From G021776435 sp046756245 (GTDB lineage Bacteria; Pseudomonadota; Alphaproteobacteria; Caulobacterales; Parvularculaceae): DNA of 10,428 nt. The stretch lies in contig JBHHVZ010000097.1 of assembly GCA_046756245.1 (NCBI GenBank), positions 1-10,428 on the forward strand, in the 5' to 3' direction. The notes under the pieces are model-generated. The model saw nothing but the letters and a program-made list of their open reading frames with translations. It was not told the origin of the DNA and searched no databases. Shown here one piece after another: positions 6,871 to 10,428 of the stretch. Both the position numbers and the translations under genes were made by a program. Within the stretch, counting starts at the first letter, position 1. Each line of letters begins with the position of its first letter.

Positions 6871-7614
6871 ATGGCTCGCAGCAAAAAAAAGGCGCGCAAA
6901 AGGCGCGGCAAGAAAAAACGCGCCGGCCCGTTTCGCCGGATTGCGCTCGCTGCACGCGTTATCGGCTGGGTTGCGGTTCTGCTATTCTTTGGTTCGCTGA
7001 TTTGGGCGGCGGCGCTGCGCTTTACGCCTCCGGGCGGTACGCTCTTGATGGTCGAACGCTCATGGCAGGGCCAGTCCGTGCGCCGCGAATGGGCGCCGCT
7101 CGAAGACATTTCTCCGCATCTCGTCCGCGCAGTGATCGCCGCTGAAGACACGCGCTTTTGCCGCCATTACGGCGTCGACCTTGAAGCGATAGACGAAGCG
7201 CTGGAAGAGTCGAAAAACGGCAAGCGGTTGCGCGGCGCCTCGACCATCTCGCAGCAAACCGCGAAGAACGTCTTTTTGTGGAATGGGCGAAGCTGGCTGC
7301 GCAAGGGCGGCGAGGCGTGGTTTACGCTCCTCATCGAAACGTTCTGGCCGAAGCGGCGGATCATGGAGGTCTATCTCAACGTCGCGGAATGGGGCGACGG
7401 CCTGTTCGGCGCGGAAGCCGCAGCAAAAGAGCGTTTCGGCGTCAGCGCCAAAAACCTGACGCCCTATCAGGCGGCGCTCCTCGCCGCGGTGCTGCCCAAT
7501 CCGAAGAAGTGGCGGGTCGATCCGCCGGGACCCTATGTGCGCTCGCGCGCCAGAACGCTTCGCGCGCGGATGGGACAGGTCCGCCGCATGGGGCTCGATC
7601 AATGCGTGCTGTGA
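6871..7614 (+). CDS. mtgA: Monofunctional peptidoglycan glycosyltransferase
   Basis: A 247-residue GT51 enzyme that polymerises lipid II into glycan strands on the outer face of the inner membrane, with no transpeptidase domain. It has a very basic cytoplasmic start (KKKARKRRGKKKR), one membrane anchor (~residues 25-47, ALAARVIGWVAVLLFFGSLIWAA), then the GT51 motifs in order. These are AAEDTRFCRHYGVD with catalytic-type Glu92, RGASTISQQTAKNVFLW, KRRIMEVYLNVAEWGDGLFGAEAAA, then YQAALLAAVLPNPKKW. Length is typical for MtgA. I chose ATG 6871 because GAAGGA sits 5 bases upstream; a TTG at 6841 is in frame and would overlap the acetamidase stop. If 6871 is right, the gap from that gene is 26 bases, so co-transcription is likely. 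Confidence in function is high. Confidence 0.95.
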   Translation: MARSKKKARKRRGKKKRAGPFRRIALAARVIGWVAVLLFFGSLIWAAALRFTPPGGTLLMVERSWQGQSVRREWAPLEDISPHLVRAVIAAEDTRFCRHYGVDLEAIDEALEESKNGKRLRGASTISQQTAKNVFLWNGRSWLRKGGEAWFTLLIETFWPKRRIMEVYLNVAEWGDGLFGAEAAAKERFGVSAKNLTPYQAALLAAVLPNPKKWRVDPPGPYVRSRARTLRARMGQVRRMGLDQCVL

Positions 7615-7627
7615 GCGAGCAAGACTG

Positions 7628-7651
7628 AGAGTCCGTTTCGAAACGGACTCT
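7628..7651. repeat. Perfect 24-base palindrome downstream of mtgA
   Basis: The arm AGAGTCCGTTTC (7628-7639) is followed without a spacer by its exact reverse complement (7640-7651), 13 bases after the mtgA stop. No T tract follows on either strand, so it is not a classical intrinsic terminator. The AGAG...CTCT ends resemble the larger repeat at 5173-5218, and short palindromes of this look recur in alphaproteobacterial intergenic DNA. A dimeric regulator's binding site is the main alternative. Confidence 0.65.
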
Positions 7652-7713
7652 AAGAGAATCCCTTGCAAGCGGCGGGCGAGCAACGTCAGATAAGGCGGAG
7701 AAAGGAAGCTCAA

Positions 7714-7953
7714 ATGGCTGAGCCTCATATTGCACAGAAAGCGCCGTTCGCCGTCGAGGTGGAGGAAGGCGAAACCTATTTCTGGTGCGCCTGCGGCCGG
7801 TCGGGAAACCAGCCCTTTTGCGACGGCTCGCATAAGGGGACCGAATTCACGCCGGTGAAATGGACCGCGCCCGCCTCGAGCCGCGTCTTTTTCTGCGGTT
7901 GCAAACATACTTCCGGCCGCCCGCTTTGCGACGGCACGCATAAAACGCTTTAA
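7714..7953 (+). CDS. Double CDGSH-type iron-sulfur protein
   Basis: A 79-residue protein with two consecutive CDGSH-type [2Fe-2S] sites. The first is CACGRSGNQPFCDGSH (Cys25, Cys27, Cys36, His40) and the second is CGCKHTSGRPLCDGTH (Cys61, Cys63, Cys72, His76). Each has the three-cysteine/one-histidine ligand set of the mitoNEET-like family. Two-site bacterial members of this length are small soluble proteins thought to be redox or cluster-transfer factors; a specific partner cannot be inferred. I chose ATG 7714 because AAAGGAAG lies upstream at 7701-7708, and the open frame before it (from 7663) has no family similarity. It is followed by a thioesterase gene only 4 bases after its stop, so the two probably form one transcript. 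Confidence 0.92.
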   Translation: MAEPHIAQKAPFAVEVEEGETYFWCACGRSGNQPFCDGSHKGTEFTPVKWTAPASSRVFFCGCKHTSGRPLCDGTHKTL

Positions 7954-7957
7954 GACC

Positions 7958-8401
7958 ATGCCAGAAACCAGCGAGCGCCATACGGATATTCTCAACGGCT
8001 ATATGGAGGGCGAGTCGCGCTTCAACGCGTGGGCGCGCGAAAAGCTCGGCGATCTCATTCTCACCGACTGGGAGTGGGGACGCATCGCCATGCGCTGGGA
8101 CATCGACGATCGCTTCGTCATGCCCGACGGGGTGATGTTCGGCGGCCACGTCGCCTCGGTCGCCGATCACGTCGTCGGCCTTGCAGCGATGACCGTGCTC
8201 GAAGCGAACGAGGAGCGATTTCGCACCTCGAATCTCGAGGTCAATTACTTCCGCCCGGTGATGCGGCCGTTTGTCGAGATCGATGCGCGCATCGTCAATG
8301 CGTCGAAGACGCTCATTCACGTCGAGGCGGATTTCATGACGCCGGAAGAGAAACTAACGGTGCGGGTCGGCGCGGTTCAGGTGCGCCGCATGACCGGCTG
8401 A
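7958..8401 (+). CDS. PaaI-like hotdog-fold thioesterase
   Basis: A 147-residue hotdog-fold protein. The central helix carries MPDGVMFGGHVASVADHVVGLAAM (residues 55-78), matching the HGG...D pattern of PaaI-type acyl-CoA thioesterases, with Asp70 in the catalytic-residue position. It is followed by the strand set TSNLEVNYFRPV and FVEIDARIVNASKTLIHVEADFM, which are typical of the fold. The expected role is hydrolysis of acyl-CoA thioesters in the cytoplasm; the acyl group is unknown. The ATG lies 4 bases after the CDGSH-protein stop, and no strong separate binding site is visible, so translation may be coupled. The last 25 bases overlap the converging DUF6356-like gene on the minus strand. Confidence 0.85.
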   Translation: MPETSERHTDILNGYMEGESRFNAWAREKLGDLILTDWEWGRIAMRWDIDDRFVMPDGVMFGGHVASVADHVVGLAAMTVLEANEERFRTSNLEVNYFRPVMRPFVEIDARIVNASKTLIHVEADFMTPEEKLTVRVGAVQVRRMTG

Positions 8402-8658
8402 GGCCTGACCTCGCGCCGGGCCCGCACGCCGGCGAGCGCCTTCGCTCGCCGCGCCGACATCTCCTCATGGAGCTTGGCCATCGCGTCGCTGCCGGTCGTA
8501 ACGAAGAGAAACGGCAAAAGCGCATGCAGCATGCAGGCGAGACCGGCGCAGATCATCCGCCCTCCAAACCCAAACGCGCGGCCCATATGCTGCATATAGG
8601 TCTCGTCGACCGAGGCCGGATGGTCTTTGAAAAGGCGCGCGAGCATGGACCGACTCAT
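8377..8658 (-). CDS. DUF6356-like small membrane-associated protein
   Basis: A 93-residue minus-strand protein beginning MSRSMLARLFKDHPASVDETY, then QHMGRAFGFGGRMICAGLACMLHALLPFLFVTTGSDAMAKLHEEM. The LFxDHPxSVxETYxxHM start and the central GGxMIxxGxACxxHALxPxLFxxTGS stretch match the alphaproteobacterial DUF6356 family from memory. The middle (~residues 30-55) is hydrophobic enough for one membrane segment. The function is unknown. The basic tail (RRAKALAGVRARREVRPQPVMRRT) lies in DNA that also encodes the end of the thioesterase, and the genes overlap tail to tail by 25 bases. The start could be ATG 8658 or ATG 8646; neither has a clear ribosome-binding site. It is the only minus-strand gene supported in this window. 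Confidence 0.72.
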   Translation of the reverse strand: MSRSMLARLFKDHPASVDETYMQHMGRAFGFGGRMICAGLACMLHALLPFLFVTTGSDAMAKLHEEMSARRAKALAGVRARREVRPQPVMRRT

Positions 8659-8817
8659 AGATTAGAATTGCTTATAAATTCATTAGCGGGTCTAACGCGC
8701 TTGTCAACGTTGACGCCACGAGGTCAAGCTGCTGGCGTCTAGTTTCTTGATTTGGCGCGTTTTCTTTCCGCGATCGGCTATCCACTTTTGGGTGAAAAGC
8801 TCCTAGAACCCCCGGCT
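8659..8817. promoter_or_regulatory. Divergent intergenic region between the DUF6356-like gene and glyS
   Basis: This 159-base region must carry the start signals of two divergent genes. It is locally A/T-rich at 8659-8700. A perfect 12-base palindrome, GTCAACGTTGAC, occupies 8703-8714. Read on the minus strand it gives TTGACA, a consensus -35 hexamer, with an A/T-rich stretch (AATGAATTTATAAG) about 17 or more bases downstream toward the DUF6356-like gene. On the plus strand it gives TTGACG, but no good -10 follows at normal spacing. No strong ribosome-binding site precedes the glyS ATG at 8818. Promoter placement is tentative. Confidence 0.4.
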
Positions 8818-10428
8818 ATGCCTGAATTGCTGCTTGAGCTCTTTTCCGAAGAAATCCCGGCCCGAATGCAGGCCCGCGCCGCCGCCGATCTCGAGCGCAG
8901 GGTCGCCGCGCGCCTGAAGGAGGCGGGCCTCGCGCCGGAGGGACTGAAGGCGTTCGCGACCCCGCGCCGGCTGGCGCTCGTCGCCGCCGGACTGCCGGCC
9001 CGCCAGCCCGACCGGCGGGAGGAGCGGAAGGGTCCCCGCGTCGGCGCGCCCGAAAAGGCGGTGGAGGGTTTCCTGCGCGCGGCCGGGCTTTCCTCTCTCG
9101 ATGCGTGCGAGACCCGCGAGGACAAGAAAGGCGCGTTTTACACCGCCGTCATTGACAAGAAGGGCCGCCCGACCGCCGACATCATCGCCGAGATGATTCC
9201 CGCAATCGCGCGCGACTTCGCCTGGCCGAAGGCCATGCGCTGGGGCCCGGCGAGCGGCGAAGATGAGAGCTTGCGCTGGGTGCGCCCGCTGCATTCGGTG
9301 CTCTGCTGTTTCGACGGCGAGGTCGTCGATTTCGAAATTGACGGGGTACGTTCGGGCGATACGACCCGCGGTCACCGGTTCACGGGCGACAAGGAAATCC
9401 GGGCGCGGAGCTTCAAAAAATACGATGCTGCGCTCCGGAAGGCGCATGTCATTCTCGACGCCGACGAGCGCAAGGAGAGAATTCTCGAAGACGCAAAAAC
9501 GTTGTGCACGGCGCAGGGCTTCGAGCTCGTCGAGGATGCCGGGCTCTTGGCGGAAGTCGCCGGCCTCGCCGAATGGCCGGTGGCGATGATCGGCGGTTTC
9601 GACGAAAAGTTTTTGGCGCTGCCGGACGAAGTGCTGACCGCGGTGATGCGCGGGCATCAGAAATATTTCTCCGTCCGCGATCCGAAAACCGGACGGCTTG
9701 CGAACCGTTTCGTGTTCGTTGCTAACATTGAAGCGCCCGACGGCGGCGCGGCGATGCGCGCCGGCTACGAGCGGGTGCTGACCGCGCGGCTGTCGGATGC
9801 GTGGTTCCTCTATCATCAGGATTTGAAGGTCCCGCTCGAAGACCGCGTCAAGGACCTCGACAAGATTTCGTTCTTCGAAGGCCTCGGCACGGTCGGCGAC
9901 AAGGCGCGGCGCATTGCGGCGCTGGCGAAGGAAATCGCGCCCGCTGTCGGCGCCGACCCGGAGCTTGCGGAAAAAGCCGCATTGCTGGCGAAGGCCGATC
10001 TCGTCGCCGGCATGGTCTACGAATTCCCCGAGCTTCAGGGCGTGATGGGGCGGTATTATTATCTGGTGCAGCATGCGCGTTCCTCCCCCATTTACGGGGG
10101 AGGTGGTCGCGAAGCGACCGGAGGGGGTGAGGACGGTCGCGCCAGGAACGACACCTCCCCTCTCCCTCAGGGAGAGGGGCCGGGAGTGAGGGGAGAAAAG
10201 ACGCAAGAAACGAGTCGCCGGAGCGTGTCGCCGCCGACGCTTGCCCTCACCCCTAACCCCTCTCCCGCAGGCGGGAGAGGGGAAATTCGCATCGTCGCCG
10301 ACGCCATCCGCGATCATTACAAGCCGGCCGGCGCCGATGACGACGTCCCGACCGCGCCGGTCTCGGTGGCGGTGGCGCTCGCCGACAAGATCGATACGCT
10401 CACCGCATTCTGGGCGATCGGCAAGAAA
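8818..10428 (+). CDS. glyS: Glycine--tRNA ligase beta subunit with in-frame repeat insertion (3' end outside window)
   Basis: The beta subunit of alpha2beta2 glycyl-tRNA synthetase binds and helps charge tRNA-Gly. 537 codons are visible, and the frame is open to the right edge; family members are usually about 690-700 residues. The start MPELLLELFSEEIPARMQ is canonical, followed by FATPRRLALV, FAWPKAMRWG, LRWVRPLHSV, GHRFTGDKEI, EWPVAMIGGFDEKFLALP, TAVMRGHQKYFSV, FVANIE, DAWFLYHQDLK, KISFFEGLGTVGDK and the HD-domain-region FPELQGVMGRYYYLVQHA. At about residue 421 the protein departs into ~65 low-complexity residues encoded by palindromic repeats. It then resumes canonical GlyS at VADAIRDHYKPAGADDDVPTAPVSVAVALADKIDTL. 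No stop or frameshift occurs within the insert. The ATG at 8818 lacks an obvious binding site. Its partner glyQ is 4.1 kb upstream. Confidence 0.95.
   Translation, partial: MPELLLELFSEEIPARMQARAAADLERRVAARLKEAGLAPEGLKAFATPRRLALVAAGLPARQPDRREERKGPRVGAPEKAVEGFLRAAGLSSLDACETREDKKGAFYTAVIDKKGRPTADIIAEMIPAIARDFAWPKAMRWGPASGEDESLRWVRPLHSVLCCFDGEVVDFEIDGVRSGDTTRGHRFTGDKEIRARSFKKYDAALRKAHVILDADERKERILEDAKTLCTAQGFELVEDAGLLAEVAGLAEWPVAMIGGFDEKFLALPDEVLTAVMRGHQKYFSVRDPKTGRLANRFVFVANIEAPDGGAAMRAGYERVLTARLSDAWFLYHQDLKVPLEDRVKDLDKISFFEGLGTVGDKARRIAALAKEIAPAVGADPELAEKAALLAKADLVAGMVYEFPELQGVMGRYYYLVQHARSSPIYGGGGREATGGGEDGRARNDTSPLPQGEGPGVRGEKTQETSRRSVSPPTLALTPNPSPAGGRGEIRIVADAIRDHYKPAGADDDVPTAPVSVAVALADKIDTLTAFWAIGKK
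10078..10287. repeat. Composite palindromic repeat inserted in glyS
   Basis: About 70 codons inside glyS are made of G/C-rich palindromes. Hairpin A1 pairs CCTCCCCC (10082-10089) with GGGGGAGG (10096-10103), and A2 pairs GGTCGC (10105-10110) with GCGACC (10114-10119). Hairpin B pairs CCCCTCTCCC (10157-10166) with GGGAGAGGGG (10170-10179). Hairpin C pairs CCCCTCTCCCGC (10257-10268) with GCGGGAGAGGGG (10271-10282). B with its GTGAGGG tail (10186-10192) and CCCTCAC (10244-10250) plus C are inverted copies of one unit, separated by ~50 bases. The encoded peptide contains SPLPQGEGPGVRGEK and LALTPNPSPAGGRGE, strings I recognise as typical translations of intergenic repeats in Proteobacteria. Exact borders are uncertain by a few codons on each side. 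Confidence 0.85.

Noticed and set aside
7060..7995. Minus-strand open frame (311 codons) opposite mtgA and the CDGSH gene
   Set aside because: It spans two well-supported plus-strand genes and their intergenic palindrome, and it has no recognisable domain.
8029..8742. Plus-strand open frame (237 codons) overlapping the thioesterase and the DUF6356-like gene
   Set aside because: It is out of frame with the hotdog protein and Arg-rich, and its second half is antisense to the DUF6356-like gene.
10078..10287. CRISPR-like array reading of the clustered repeats in glyS
   Set aside because: The units are palindromes in mixed orientation with unequal spacing, not direct repeats separated by unique spacers of constant length.
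10078..10287. Intein or self-splicing intron in glyS
   Set aside because: The insert is only ~70 codons, lacks intein splice-junction residues (Cys/Ser start with His-Asn end) and has no intron-like core; it is repeat DNA that is simply translatable.
8803..10317. Long minus-strand open frame (504 codons) antisense to glyS
   Set aside because: It runs opposite to an unmistakable GlyS coding sequence, its translation is rich in Arg/His/Gly with no recognisable domain, and high-GC codon bias commonly creates such shadows. Its N-terminal part simply reads the repeat in the other direction.

Overview
The window is high-GC, densely packed bacterial DNA, most likely from an alphaproteobacterium. 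The evidence is split glyQ and glyS genes with alphaproteobacterial-type sequences, a DUF6356-like gene, and intergenic AGAGC/GCTCT and CCGAAAA...TTTTCGG palindromes of the kind scattered through alphaproteobacterial genomes. I cannot name the genus. By hand count GC is about 57% at 61-240, inside the first gene, and roughly 70-80% over two lines (421-540) of the next gene.

Layout. 1-248: the C-terminal end of an EcoRII-like type II restriction endonuclease, cut by the window edge. 397-3686: a tight same-strand group of a dimethylarginine dimethylaminohydrolase (DDAH)-like hydrolase, an AdiC-like amino-acid/polyamine permease and a Rieske oxygenase alpha subunit. It looks like a small catabolic operon for a methylated or quaternary nitrogen compound related to arginine. 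3739-5162: glyQ, translationally coupled to a GFA/CENP-V zinc protein and ended by a repeat-derived hairpin with a T tract. 5346-5756: a small DUF1761-type membrane protein followed by a clear intrinsic terminator. 5840-7614: a lipobox-bearing acetamidase/formamidase and the peptidoglycan glycosyltransferase mtgA. 7714-8401: a double CDGSH iron-sulfur protein and a PaaI-like thioesterase, 4 bases apart. 8377-8658 (minus): a DUF6356-like small protein that converges on the thioesterase. 8818 to the right edge: glyS, partial at its 3' end.

The standout observation is in glyS. A stretch of about 200 bases (roughly 10078-10287), built from G/C-rich palindromes of the intergenic-repeat type, sits inside the HD-domain region of this essential tRNA synthetase gene. 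The reading frame stays open through it and resumes canonical GlyS sequence on the far side. It would add about 65 low-complexity residues, including a TPNPSPAGGRGE-type peptide. This resembles the Rickettsia palindromic elements that invade coding genes, but the repeat type here is different. No CRISPR array, tRNA, rRNA or intact transposon was seen.
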